NCBI RefSeq assembly: GCF_002086675.1
Contig: NZ_MVIF01000052.1
Coordinates: 1-38,091, forward strand
DNA: 38,091 nucleotides
Direction: 5' to 3'
Source: Mycobacterium persicum
GTDB lineage: Bacteria; Actinomycetota; Actinomycetes; Mycobacteriales; Mycobacteriaceae
Both the position numbers and the translations under genes were made by a program. Below, piece by piece: positions 23,228 through 31,180 of this stretch. The stretch's first letter is position 1, and every line of letters begins with the position of its first letter. Under the pieces are notes generated by a model that saw nothing but the letters and a program-made list of their open reading frames with translations, was not told where the DNA came from and searched no databases.

Positions 23228-23487
23228 CCGAACCTCGGTCGCTAGGGCTGGTGCCGATCCGCTCCCCGCCGCGGCGGCGTCCCGGTCTACGGCCGTCCCC
23301 CGGCCCCACGAATCGTTGAGTGCGGCCGAAACCCGGCTTGCCGGCCTTTCCGTGACACCCCAGGGGCGAAACGGATTTGTCGCTATCTGCATGTATGCGC
23401 ACTTGCGACCGGCCGTGCGGCTTCCGGTCGAGTTTCAGGTCGAAGCACCTAGAAATCAGCCGGACTGCGCCATCAGGAGACGTCGCG
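23228..23487. other. 260-base gap between converging genes
   Basis: This lies between the lipoprotein hydrolase stop and the PPE gene stop on the other strand. Open frames crossing it are shadows without motifs. I see no clear terminator hairpin or RNA gene. Confidence 0.45.
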
Positions 23488-24774
23488 CTAATTACCGCCT
23501 ACGCCAACGAGATCCGACCGCCAAGCGGCTGGCAGCATCGGCACTCGCGCGCTACCGCCACCGTCACCACCAGCGACGTTGGCCAGCCCGGCGGGGCTCA
23601 CCTCAGCGCAGTGTTGAGTCGCGCCAGCAAACCCCATCATTCCGCGGCTACTATCTCCGGACACTACCGACGCCAACCGCGCCTGCCAGACCCCAGCACC
23701 ACCTGACTCCGGCCGCAAAACCTCGACAGTCGCGGTCGCTGGCGCGGCCGCCGCACCCACCAAAGCAGGTGCCACCGGGGCCAGAGCCGCACCCATAGCC
23801 GGCACCGCAGCCAGGCCTCCCGTCGTCGTAGGGACCGCACCACCTGCAGTCGCCAGTACCCCCGCCAAGGGGCTTGCCACGGCCCCGACAGTGCCAAACA
23901 AATTCTCAATAATCCATTTAATTATTATGTCCAGGACGCCACCTATCGCATAAATCGCAAGACTGATGGCGTACAGAGTGTTCACTATGAACCTGAAAGC
24001 AACCGGTATAGACTCAATGATATAGATGACCTTTTCAATGAAATCGATAATGAAATCCAGCCCTAGTAAGAGGAGAATGATCCTCGCGGCCAGTCCCAGA
24101 ACGTCCCAAAAGTCGGTAGACCAAGCCTTAAAAAGCGCAATATATAGATCTAATACAGCTGTTAGGAATTCAATCAATTCGTGCCATGGAAAGGGGGTGA
24201 GAGTCGCCTGGGCAACAACCGGAAGCACATTACCTGATTTGATGATGACGGGCGCCGGAACGGGTGACGGCACAGCCGCTAATACGCTAACAGATGCCAT
24301 CTCATAGACACTCATGGTAGTCGCGGCCTGGATCCACATTCGCGCGTAATCGACTTCGTTGAGCGCGATCGGGATCGTGTTGACGCCAAAGAAATTTGTG
24401 GCGATCAACACTGCGTGAGTCGCGTGGTTGACAGTCAACTCGGCCAAAGTCGGCATCGCCACCACCGCACTGACATAGGCCGCCGCCGCGGCCTCGTGAG
24501 CTCCCGCAGCACGCGCACTATCGGCACTGACCTGCATTAGCCACGCCACATACGGCACGTACGCGCCCAGGCAACATTCCGCGCTCGGGCCCTGCCACGC
24601 CCCGGCCTGTACCGCACCCAAGATCTCGGTGAGTTCGCCAGCGAGCGTGGCATATTCAGCACTCAGAGTGGCCCATGACGACGCAGCCGCCGCCAGCGAC
24701 GCGGGCCCGGGACCACCAGTCAGGAGCGCAGCATGCACCTCCGGCGGGGCAGCCATCCAGACAGCCGTAGTCAC
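23488..24774 (-). CDS. PPE family protein, PPW-type, with an AT-rich hydrophobic insert
   Basis: 428 residues from a GTG at 24774. VWMAAPPEVHAALL opens a normal PPE domain (about 1-165) with AWQGPSAECCLGAYVPY as the WxG region. Near the end, SRGMMGFAGATQHC and ARVPMLPAAW match the paired GFxGT and PxxPxxW motifs of the PPW subfamily. Between them, residues 198-293 form a long Ile, Leu and Phe-rich stretch (RIILLLLGLDFIIDFIEKVI, then YAISLAIYAIGGVLDIIIKW) that looks membrane-active. The DNA coding for it is AT rich: 24001-24060 and 24121-24180 have 20 G or C in 60 bases each. The start overlaps a truncated PE frame by GTGA. Confidence 0.88.
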   Translation of the reverse strand: MTTAVWMAAPPEVHAALLTGGPGPASLAAAASSWATLSAEYATLAGELTEILGAVQAGAWQGPSAECCLGAYVPYVAWLMQVSADSARAAGAHEAAAAAYVSAVVAMPTLAELTVNHATHAVLIATNFFGVNTIPIALNEVDYARMWIQAATTMSVYEMASVSVLAAVPSPVPAPVIIKSGNVLPVVAQATLTPFPWHELIEFLTAVLDLYIALFKAWSTDFWDVLGLAARIILLLLGLDFIIDFIEKVIYIIESIPVAFRFIVNTLYAISLAIYAIGGVLDIIIKWIIENLFGTVGAVASPLAGVLATAGGAVPTTTGGLAAVPAMGAALAPVAPALVGAAAAPATATVEVLRPESGGAGVWQARLASVVSGDSSRGMMGFAGATQHCAEVSPAGLANVAGGDGGGSARVPMLPAAWRSDLVGVGGN

Positions 24775-24893
24775 TTCACACCCACCAACGCCGAACCCGC
24801 CGCCGCACGGGACGTCCGCCTGGAATTATTCAACGCCCGCACCGCCGCACTCGTGGCCAACAAACTCTCCGGAATCACCATCACGGACGTCAC
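24771..24893 (-). pseudogene. Truncated PE gene remnant coupled to the PPE gene
   Basis: From a GTG at 24893, with GGGAGG about 8 bases upstream, a 40-codon frame begins VTSVMVIPESLLATSAAVRA and then LNN, which resembles the start of PE proteins (VxxPExLxATAAxVxALN). The remaining residues (RRTSRAAAGSALVGVK) do not continue a PE domain, and the expected 90-100 residues are absent. The TGA overlaps the PPE start (GTGA, 24771-24774), the arrangement of a coupled PE-PPE operon. An internal deletion in a former PE partner is the simplest reading; a small unrelated leader peptide is the alternative. Confidence 0.45.
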
Positions 24894-25173
24894 CAACACC
24901 GCCTCCCAAATTACGGCAAAACAACATGCCAGGCGCTCGCCGCCCGGCAGGACTGCATTAGTAGAGCAATAGGTGGATCATGCGACAAGCTACAGCTGAT
25001 CGGTTGTGACTATCAATTCATAGTAGATAGTTATTGATAAAAGCTGTACGCTTTATTAGCGTCCTGACATTGACATACCCTCGGTGGATTAGTCCCGCCT
25101 TGTCTTAGAGTCCTGCGCCCCGGAGGTTGGCGATCACCGCGCAGGTAAGCCGAGCGCAATGCCGTCGACCAAA
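24894..25173. other. AT-rich 280-base stretch with nested inverted repeats
   Basis: No gene is supported here. ACAGCT (24992-24997) pairs with AGCTGT (25042-25047), and inside it TATCAAT (25011-25017) pairs with ATTGATA (25033-25039) around a 15-base loop. The surrounding sequence is AT rich. It may be a promoter region for the PE remnant and PPE gene on the minus strand, or the scar of a rearrangement that removed most of the P450 at 25174. Confidence 0.4.
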
Positions 25174-25425
25174 TCAGCGAAAGCGGTCCCCGACGATGGC
25201 GCGGTAGTGATGGGTACCTGGATAGTGCATGTTGTCGCGCTCGATGTCCATGATGTCGGCATGTTTGGTGATCGCCCAGAACGGCCGGTAGTCCGGCACC
25301 TCGACCCACGACACCGGAGCGCTGGCACGCAGGTGAGTCAGCGCGGTGTGCAGCCGCTGTTCATCGGTATAGGCCAGCGGGTCCGCCAAGAGCTTGGCGG
25401 CCTCGTCCACGGTCCGCACCGTCAT
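25174..25425 (-). pseudogene. Cytochrome P450 N-terminal fragment
   Basis: From the ATG at 25425 the frame encodes 83 residues. The first 64 match the start of mycobacterial P450s: AAKLLADPLAYTDEQRLHTA, LRASAPVSWVEVPDYRPFWA, then TKHADIMDIERDN. After that come about 19 unrelated residues (YPGTHHYRAIVGDRFR) and a stop. The I-helix, ExxR and heme cysteine are all missing. The ATG overlaps the stop of the LLM oxidoreductase gene (25422-25425), so the intact gene was once translationally coupled to it. The break must lie near 25228. Confidence 0.78.
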
Positions 25426-26444
25426 TGCCGAAAGTCCTTCAATGCGGCTCGCATACAGTCCTGCGAGGCGCCGAGGAAGATCGGCAGCACCCGGTCGACC
25501 ACGCCGTCGCACCGATCGCGCAGTGCGGCGGCGATGCCGTCGACCGGTCCGACAACCGCGAAGGCACGCAGCATCTCGTCGTCGATCAGAGTTCCCATGG
25601 TGTCCCACTCACCGTTCAGGGAAAGGCGGCGCAGTTCGGTGTGCAGGTCTCCCCAGCCGTGCACGTCGAGAACCCTGCGGTAGGCGGGCGTGGACCCGTA
25701 GAAGGCGATCCGCTTGCGCAGGGCCGCGACCGCCGTCTCCAGCTCCGCGTCGTTCTCGCCCGTCGCGATCATCACTTCGGCGGACACCTGGAAGTCGCCC
25801 CGATCCCGGCCGGAGCGCGCCAGACCGCGAAGCAGCCCCGGCAAGGTCACCTCGTCGAGGTAGCGCCGGGAGACCATGGGGTGTCCGAGGTGGCCGTCGG
25901 CGACTTCGCCGCACATCTCGGTCATTGCGTCGCCCACGGCGGCGAGGAAGATTTTCGGTGCCGGATACGGCTGGGGCTCGGGCGTGAACATGGGGGTCAT
26001 GATCTTGTGGGTGTAGAACTCGCCCTCGAAACGGAGCTTGCCGCCGTCGTGCCAAGCGGACCAGATCGCGTGAAGCGCGGCAACGAATTCCCGCATCCGG
26101 CGTGCTGGGTGGCTCCAGGGCATGCTGAATCGCTTCTCGATGTGGGCCTGGATTTGGGTGCCCAGCCCGAGGACGAACCGTCCCTGGGAATAGCCCTGCA
26201 GATCCCAACCCAGGTTGGCTACGGTCATCGGATTGCGCGCAAAGGCCACCGCGATGTTGGTGCCGAGTTCGATTCGCGATGTGTGTTCGGCGGCGAGCAG
26301 CAGCGGCAGAAACGGATCGTGACTGGTCTCGGCTGTCCAGCCGCCGTCATATCCGTTTCGCTCCAACGCATCGGCCGCCTCGACGACCCGGGTGAGCTGG
26401 TTGGGAATGCTGCCGTCAACCTTGAGGCGGGGCGCGCTACCCAT
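25422..26444 (-). CDS. LLM-class flavin/F420-dependent oxidoreductase
   Basis: 340 residues from the ATG at 26444; the frame continues upstream to 26552 but crosses the divergent gene's promoter and start. The protein has the luciferase-like TIM barrel: AADALERNGYDGGWTAETSH, SRIELGTNIAVAFARNP, NLGWDLQGYSQGRFVLGLG are characteristic of mycobacterial F420-dependent members of this class. Further on, KIFLAAVGDAMTEMCGEVAD is the second cofactor-side motif. Such enzymes transfer hydride between F420H2 and organic substrates, or insert oxygen with FMN; cofactor choice is inferred. It is coupled to a P450 that is now only a fragment, and divergent from the carboxyltransferase gene, 44 bases away. 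Confidence 0.9.
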   Translation of the reverse strand: MGSAPRLKVDGSIPNQLTRVVEAADALERNGYDGGWTAETSHDPFLPLLLAAEHTSRIELGTNIAVAFARNPMTVANLGWDLQGYSQGRFVLGLGTQIQAHIEKRFSMPWSHPARRMREFVAALHAIWSAWHDGGKLRFEGEFYTHKIMTPMFTPEPQPYPAPKIFLAAVGDAMTEMCGEVADGHLGHPMVSRRYLDEVTLPGLLRGLARSGRDRGDFQVSAEVMIATGENDAELETAVAALRKRIAFYGSTPAYRRVLDVHGWGDLHTELRRLSLNGEWDTMGTLIDDEMLRAFAVVGPVDGIAAALRDRCDGVVDRVLPIFLGASQDCMRAALKDFRQ

Positions 26445-26455
26445 TAGAGCGACTT

Positions 26456-26481
26456 TACAGTAAGCAATCCTGTATGTAGGA
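26456..26481. promoter_or_regulatory. Inverted repeats in the LLM / carboxyltransferase divergent promoter
   Basis: TACAG (26456-26460) and CTGTA (26470-26474) form one inverted repeat, and TCCTGTATGTAGGA (26468-26481) overlaps it. The octamer TTACAGTA (26455-26462) recurs at 35946-35953 in front of the TetR gene. The whole intergenic space is 44 bases, so one repressor here could control both directions. Confidence 0.4.
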
Positions 26482-26488
26482 CGGACGC

Positions 26489-27985
26489 ATGACCAAAGCC
26501 GAGGATTGGCAGCAGACGCTCGCGGACCTCGACCGTCGCCGCCGGCAGGCACGGGCGATGGGCGGGCCGGAGCGACTCGACAAACATCGCGGTATGGGCA
26601 AACTCGACGCTCGCGCCCGGGTCGAGCGGCTCCTCGACCCGGGCACCTTCCGTGAACTCGGCACTATCGTCGGCGGCGAGGTCGCGGCCGACGCGATCGT
26701 CACCGGCTGGGGGCGGATCAACGGCGCCCCGGTGATGGTGGGCGCCGAGGACTTCACGACGCTGGCCGGAACCATCGCTCCCGGCAGCAATTCCAAGCGC
26801 TACCGCATCGCGGAGCTGGCGTTGCGCGACAAGATACCGCTGGCGATGCTGCTCGAAGGCGCCGGGTTTCGCCCCACCGGTACCCATTACGGACGTAGCC
26901 CGACCGACCTGCTGGCCCAGGCACGGTGCTCGGGCCGGGTTCCGACGGTGGCCGCGGTGCTGGGCGCCTCGGCCGGACACGGCGCCCTCGTCGCCCCGAT
27001 CTGTGATTTCACCGTCATGAGCCGCCAGGGTGCGATCTTCACCGCCGGCCCGCCGGTGGTCAAAGAGTCTACGGGCGAAGACATTTCGAAAGAAGCGTTG
27101 GGCGGTCCGGACGTCGCGTTGGCCAGCGGCGTCATCCACAATGTCGCCGACGACGACGCGGCCGCGCTGGATACCATTCGCCGCTATCTGTCCTATTTTC
27201 CGTCGAGCGCGTGGTCGTATCCGCCGTCGCTGCCGGCCATTTCGGCATCCGGGCCGCGGTCCACGCCGGAGTTGCTGGAGATCGTCTCGCGCGACAACCG
27301 CCGCGTCTACGACATGCGCTCGGTGCTCGATGTCGTCTTCGACTCGCCCGACTGGCTAGAAGTACAACCGCATTTCGGCAGGGCGATGATCTGCGCGCTC
27401 GCCCACCTCGGGGGGCATCCGGTCGCGGTCGTCGCCAACCAGCCGCGGGTACTGGCCGGGTCCATCGACGCCGACGCCGCTGACAAGGCCGCACACTTCA
27501 TCATGGTGGCCGACTCCTTTCACCTGCCAATCGTCTTCCTGGCCGACAACCCCGGCATGCTGCCGGGCAGCCGGTCCGAACGTGCCGGCGTATTGCGCAG
27601 CGGGGCAAGGATGTTCGCCGCGCAGACTACGGCCACCACGCTGAAGCTCCATCTGACGTTGCGTAAGGCCTACGGCTTCGGCTCCATGGTGATGGGACTG
27701 ATCAGCTTCGACGGCCAGGTGGCGACGTTCGCCTATCCGGGCGCGACGATGGGCGCTATGGGTGCTGCCGCGCTCAGCCGCGCCTCACACGCCGACCAGC
27801 AGCTGTCCGCCAAGTTGCGAAACGCGGAGCTGCAGGCGTCATTTCGGTCGGCCGAGCATATGGGCTTCGACGAACTCATCGATCCTCACGAAACCCGGGA
27901 CGCGTTGCTGGCCGCGCTAGACCGCGGCATCCACGCCCGGCAGGCCGCCGCGGAACCGGTGATGCGCACGCTCATCATGCCGTGA
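26489..27985 (+). CDS. Acyl-CoA carboxylase carboxyltransferase (AccD-type) subunit
   Basis: 498 residues in two crotonase-like halves. RLDKHRGMGKLDARARVERLLDPGTFRELG is the conserved start of biotin-dependent carboxyltransferases. AGSIDADAADKAAHFIMVADSFHLPIV and NPGMLPG with GARMFAAQ and GSMVMG are motifs of the C-terminal half. Such subunits move CO2 from biotin to an acyl-CoA such as propionyl-, acetyl- or methylcrotonyl-CoA. No biotin carboxylase or biotin carrier gene is in the window, so a partner must come from elsewhere, or the protein may do a related reaction such as decarboxylation. It is divergent from the LLM gene and next to a convergent FadE gene. Confidence 0.88.
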   Translation: MTKAEDWQQTLADLDRRRRQARAMGGPERLDKHRGMGKLDARARVERLLDPGTFRELGTIVGGEVAADAIVTGWGRINGAPVMVGAEDFTTLAGTIAPGSNSKRYRIAELALRDKIPLAMLLEGAGFRPTGTHYGRSPTDLLAQARCSGRVPTVAAVLGASAGHGALVAPICDFTVMSRQGAIFTAGPPVVKESTGEDISKEALGGPDVALASGVIHNVADDDAAALDTIRRYLSYFPSSAWSYPPSLPAISASGPRSTPELLEIVSRDNRRVYDMRSVLDVVFDSPDWLEVQPHFGRAMICALAHLGGHPVAVVANQPRVLAGSIDADAADKAAHFIMVADSFHLPIVFLADNPGMLPGSRSERAGVLRSGARMFAAQTTATTLKLHLTLRKAYGFGSMVMGLISFDGQVATFAYPGATMGAMGAAALSRASHADQQLSAKLRNAELQASFRSAEHMGFDELIDPHETRDALLAALDRGIHARQAAAEPVMRTLIMP

Positions 27986-28060
27986 CGTCGTCTTGCTGAA
28001 CGTCCGTCGCACCGAACGTGAACCCACTGCGACGACACGCCGATGCCCACCGCAGCCTGT

Positions 28061-29266
28061 TCACGCTCGGCGTGAGGACGCCTTGGCAGCGGGCGGCGCG
28101 TGGATCTGCTTGCCCAGCCCAAGAACGTGTTCGGCGATCATGTTGCGGAACACTTCCAATGTGCCGCCGTAGATTCCGACCAACGGCGCGAAGCGGTAGC
28201 AGTATTCGGCGCCACCGTCATCGGCCGCGCCGTCGGCCCCGAACGGCAGGGCCGATGCCGCCCCGAGCAGATCCATCAGATCCGGGGAGATGTCACGCAT
28301 CGTTTGCGCGATGGCCACCCGCCCGAAGATGCCCGGCGCCGACAGCGCTGCCTCCACCCGCGCGACACCGCGGCCCAATCGATATGCCACCGACCCATCG
28401 TCGAGCAGGCGGCGCCCGCCGGGACCGGGCTTGGTCACCTGCGCCGCGACCCGGTCGACCGCTTCGGCCATGACACCGGCCTGATGCATCATGATCGAGG
28501 TGTCCCGCAACCCGTCAGGTGCCGGCGCGACCGCGCCGTGCTCGACGTCGAGCGGCTCCCGCAGGACCGTCCAGCCCCCGTTCACCTCGCCCAGCCGATA
28601 CTTGTCATCGACGCGCACGTCACTGTAGTAGACGATGTTCGTCCGGTCGCCATCCACCGTGCGGATGCCCCGGATCTCGATGCCCGGCGAGTCCAGCGGC
28701 ACCAGAAACATGGTCAGGCTCTTGTGCTTTCGGGCGTGCGGGTCGGTGTTGGTGATCAGAAAGGCGTATTGGCAGTTATGCGCGCCGGTGGTGAACATCT
28801 TCGAACCGTTGATCACCCAGCTGTCGCCGTCGCGCACCGCGCGGGTCTTGCAGGTGGCGACGTCGGATCCGCCTTCGGGCTCGGTGTAGCCCAGGCACAT
28901 CCGGACATGGCCGCAGAAGACGCCGGGCAATACTTCCTCGACGAGTTCGGGCGAGCCGAACTTCGTTACGGACCGAGCGACCATAGCGGTCGTTCCCCAC
29001 GTCACCCATGGCACCCGGGCGCGGCGCTTCTCCAGCTCCCAGATGCGCCGACGCACTCTGCTGAATCCGCCTTCGGCTTCCGTCTTCCACTCCGCTGCCA
29101 AATACCCCGCGGCGCCGAACTTCAGGTGCAGACCCTCATGGAAGTTGTCACCGGTCTCACGGTCGTGACGGCGGACCTCGTCGGTCACGTGCTCGGCCAG
29201 GAACCGGCGGGCCTCGTCGCGGAATGCCTGGTCCTCGGCGGAAAGTTCAACCAGGGAAAAATCCAT
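28061..29266 (-). CDS. Acyl-CoA dehydrogenase (FadE), larger partner
   Basis: 401 residues from the ATG at 29266, chosen because AGGAG lies 7 bases upstream; the frame upstream to 29554 overlaps the next gene and has no homology. LGYTEPEGGSDVATCKT and WVINGSKMFTTGAHNCQYAF are FAD-binding motifs. VGIYGGTLEVFRNMIAEHVLGL is the C-terminal motif, again with glycine at the place of medium-chain ACAD Glu376. The gene is last in the operon that begins with the DapA-like gene at 35881. With the smaller ACAD directly upstream (16-base gap) it probably forms a heteromeric enzyme oxidising an acyl-CoA made by the FadD of the same operon. Confidence 0.88.
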   Translation of the reverse strand: MDFSLVELSAEDQAFRDEARRFLAEHVTDEVRRHDRETGDNFHEGLHLKFGAAGYLAAEWKTEAEGGFSRVRRRIWELEKRRARVPWVTWGTTAMVARSVTKFGSPELVEEVLPGVFCGHVRMCLGYTEPEGGSDVATCKTRAVRDGDSWVINGSKMFTTGAHNCQYAFLITNTDPHARKHKSLTMFLVPLDSPGIEIRGIRTVDGDRTNIVYYSDVRVDDKYRLGEVNGGWTVLREPLDVEHGAVAPAPDGLRDTSIMMHQAGVMAEAVDRVAAQVTKPGPGGRRLLDDGSVAYRLGRGVARVEAALSAPGIFGRVAIAQTMRDISPDLMDLLGAASALPFGADGAADDGGAEYCYRFAPLVGIYGGTLEVFRNMIAEHVLGLGKQIHAPPAAKASSRRA

Positions 29267-29282
29267 CGCCTCGCTCCTGTTC

Positions 29283-30347
29283 CTAGACGCACGCGGCCCG
29301 GGAAGCGGTTTCGCGGGCGGCCACGATCTCGGCGACTCGCCGGGCGCAGGCACCCGGATCACCGCCGGCCAGGGGCCATCCGCGGGCCCGCACCAGATAG
29401 GCGGTGGCGGCGGCCTCGGTCGAAACCCCGAGGCCTCCCTGGATGTGCACGGCCAGGGTGGCGGCCTTGGCAGCCTCCTCGGCCATGAACAGAAACGCTG
29501 CCGGCGCCAGTTCCGGTCGTTCATGAGGTTCGTTGTCCAGAAACCAGGCGGCACGCCGAACCAGGTTGCGTCCGCTGTGCGCGGTGATGGCCATGTTCGC
29601 CAGCGGGTGCGAAATGCCTTGCAGCGTAGCGATGGGCACGCCCAGTGTGTAACGGGTCTTGGCGAACTCCGCCGCGATCGTCATCGTCTCCTCGACCAGG
29701 CCGACCAGCGCCGCGGCCATCAGCAGTCGCCATTCGTCCAGGGCCCGTTGGTAATTCGTCACCGCTTCGGACCCGTGGGCCACGACCGTCGGGGAGTCAG
29801 CGGATGCCGGATCAATCCAGGCCATCGGCAGCCGGCCGATGTTGTCCACCTTCGCCGGCCGCGTGCCGAACGTCAGGCTCAGGATACGGTCGCCGTCGGC
29901 GACGACGACGCGGCCGGCAATCGACCCGGCGGGAATCAGCCGCCGGCCCGATCCACCGTCGATCCGCGGGTCGAGCGCCGCGAGCTGTTCTCCGGTGGCC
30001 AGGGCGGCGGTTTCGGCATCCAGCATCCCGAGGCGTGCCAGGAGCCGTGTCGCGCAGACATGGTCGATCCACGGGACGGGCGCCAGTGAGCGGCCGATCT
30101 CCTCGGCCACCAGGGTGAGGTCGACCAGCGTCGCGCCGTCGCCGGCGGCGGACTCGGGCAGCGCCATCGTCGTGGCTCCCATCCCGCACAACCGCTCCCA
30201 CAGGCTCTTGTCGAAACCGGATGGCTCTGCGGCACGGACCGTTTCGATCGAGCAGTGGGTCTTGAAGAACTGCCTGTACGCCGACTGCAACGCGATATGG
30301 TCCTCGGACAAGCTGTAGTCCAGCCTGCGCAATTCGAAACGGTCCAT
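29283..30347 (-). CDS. Acyl-CoA dehydrogenase (FadE), smaller partner
   Basis: 354 residues from the ATG at 30347. DYSLSEDHIALQSAYRQFFKTHC is the N-terminal helix of ACADs. Later, KTRYTLGVPIATLQGISHPLANM and AVHIQGGLGVSTEAAATAYLVRAR are the C-terminal domain motifs (a quinone- or FAD-side QGGxG loop). The middle region is short and diverged. It lies between the amidohydrolase (2-base gap to its stop) and the larger FadE, in one operon. Unequal adjacent FadE genes are known to make alpha2beta2 dehydrogenases for bulky acyl-CoA substrates in actinobacteria. Confidence 0.86.
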   Translation of the reverse strand: MDRFELRRLDYSLSEDHIALQSAYRQFFKTHCSIETVRAAEPSGFDKSLWERLCGMGATTMALPESAAGDGATLVDLTLVAEEIGRSLAPVPWIDHVCATRLLARLGMLDAETAALATGEQLAALDPRIDGGSGRRLIPAGSIAGRVVVADGDRILSLTFGTRPAKVDNIGRLPMAWIDPASADSPTVVAHGSEAVTNYQRALDEWRLLMAAALVGLVEETMTIAAEFAKTRYTLGVPIATLQGISHPLANMAITAHSGRNLVRRAAWFLDNEPHERPELAPAAFLFMAEEAAKAATLAVHIQGGLGVSTEAAATAYLVRARGWPLAGGDPGACARRVAEIVAARETASRAACV

Positions 30348-30349
30348 CG

Positions 30350-31180
30350 TCAGCGCTCCTCACCGAAGAAGAACTCTTGGGCGTTGTTGTAGAGGTAGTT
30401 CTGCAGGACGCCGGACGGCAGGTCCAGGGCCCGCGCCTCGGGTATGACCCTGCGCATCGGCAACACCGGCCAGTCCGAAGCGAAGATCACCTTGTTCTGG
30501 CCACGCGTCCGCATGTAATGCAGCAGAGCTTCCGGCAACCGCTTGGGCGACCATGCCGAGGTCATCAGCCGCAGGTTGGCGTACTTGAGCAGCAGCCGGA
30601 TCGCCACGTCCCACCATGGATCGGCGCCGTGGATCATGCACAGCCGCAGCTCCGGAAACCGCACGCACACCCGGTCGAGATGCATCGGATGCTGTACTTC
30701 GCCGGGGATCGGCGGCCCGGGAATGCCGGTGTTGACGCACAGCGGAAGGTCGAGTTCGGCGCACTTGGCGTAGAGCGGATAGTAGACGGCGTCGCTGGGC
30801 GGGTATTGCCCTTCTCCCCAAAAGCTGGGCCCGACAACGGCATACGCTACGGGCAGGTCGCCAGCAAGAGCGCTCAATTCACGCAACGGCTTGACCGGAC
30901 GCAGCAGGTTGACTCCACCCATGGCCAGCGCGAACCGGTCCGGCTCGGCTTCGACGAACGCGCGCGCGGTGACCGACGGGTTGGCCAGCGAATCCATCAG
31001 GATCGCTTTGTGCACCCCTTGTTCGTCCATCTCGGCGAGCAGCGCGGACAGCTCGACCGGTTCGAACATCGACTCGGGGCCCTTGAAGTAGTCGTCGCGA
31101 ACCTTGAGCATCCAGGTCGGCTGGGATCGCGCCTCACCGAAGTGGACGTTCACCAGGCAGTCGATCGCTTTGTGCGTCAT
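30350..31180 (-). CDS. Amidohydrolase-2 family protein
   Basis: 276 residues from the ATG at 31180, whose ATGA overlaps the FadD stop; the frame to 31219 is not needed. The protein is shorter than its 400-residue relatives. KAIDCLVNVHFGEARSQ is the first strand with a DxxxNxH pattern rather than HxH. LPLCVNTGIPGPPIPG and RLCMIHGADPWWDVAIRLL contain the later histidine region, and VIFASDWPVLPMRR supplies the catalytic Asp. Family members are metal-dependent hydrolases or non-oxidative decarboxylases (ACMSD-like). Placed between FadD and two FadEs, it probably acts on a ring-cleavage or CoA-linked intermediate; the exact reaction is unknown. Confidence 0.87.
   Translation of the reverse strand: MTHKAIDCLVNVHFGEARSQPTWMLKVRDDYFKGPESMFEPVELSALLAEMDEQGVHKAILMDSLANPSVTARAFVEAEPDRFALAMGGVNLLRPVKPLRELSALAGDLPVAYAVVGPSFWGEGQYPPSDAVYYPLYAKCAELDLPLCVNTGIPGPPIPGEVQHPMHLDRVCVRFPELRLCMIHGADPWWDVAIRLLLKYANLRLMTSAWSPKRLPEALLHYMRTRGQNKVIFASDWPVLPMRRVIPEARALDLPSGVLQNYLYNNAQEFFFGEER

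Noticed and set aside
23316..23798. Plus-strand frame running into the 3' end of the PPE gene
   Set aside because: Arg/Pro-rich shadow of the PPE gene with no motif and no ribosome site.
24733..24972. Plus-strand frame of 79 codons (ELFNARTAALVANKLSGITI region) opposite the PE remnant
   Set aside because: The minus strand shows a PE-like start, a ribosome site and a coupled junction to PPE; the plus frame has none and its start lies within the PPE gene.
25425..26447. Long plus-strand frame (340 codons) opposite the LLM oxidoreductase
   Set aside because: Mirror of the LLM gene, which has clear family motifs on the minus strand.
28014..28075. CGTGAAC and GTTCACG arms after the carboxyltransferase gene
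   Set aside because: The arms are only 7 bases and separated by a long GC-rich loop, so a terminator cannot be supported.
28100..29488. Long plus-strand frame (462 codons) opposite the FadE gene
   Set aside because: GC-rich antisense shadow; the minus strand carries unmistakable acyl-CoA dehydrogenase motifs.
29267..29554. N-terminal extension of the FadE at 28061
   Set aside because: It overlaps the neighbouring FadE gene and has Arg/Pro-rich shadow composition; the ATG at 29266 has a good ribosome site.
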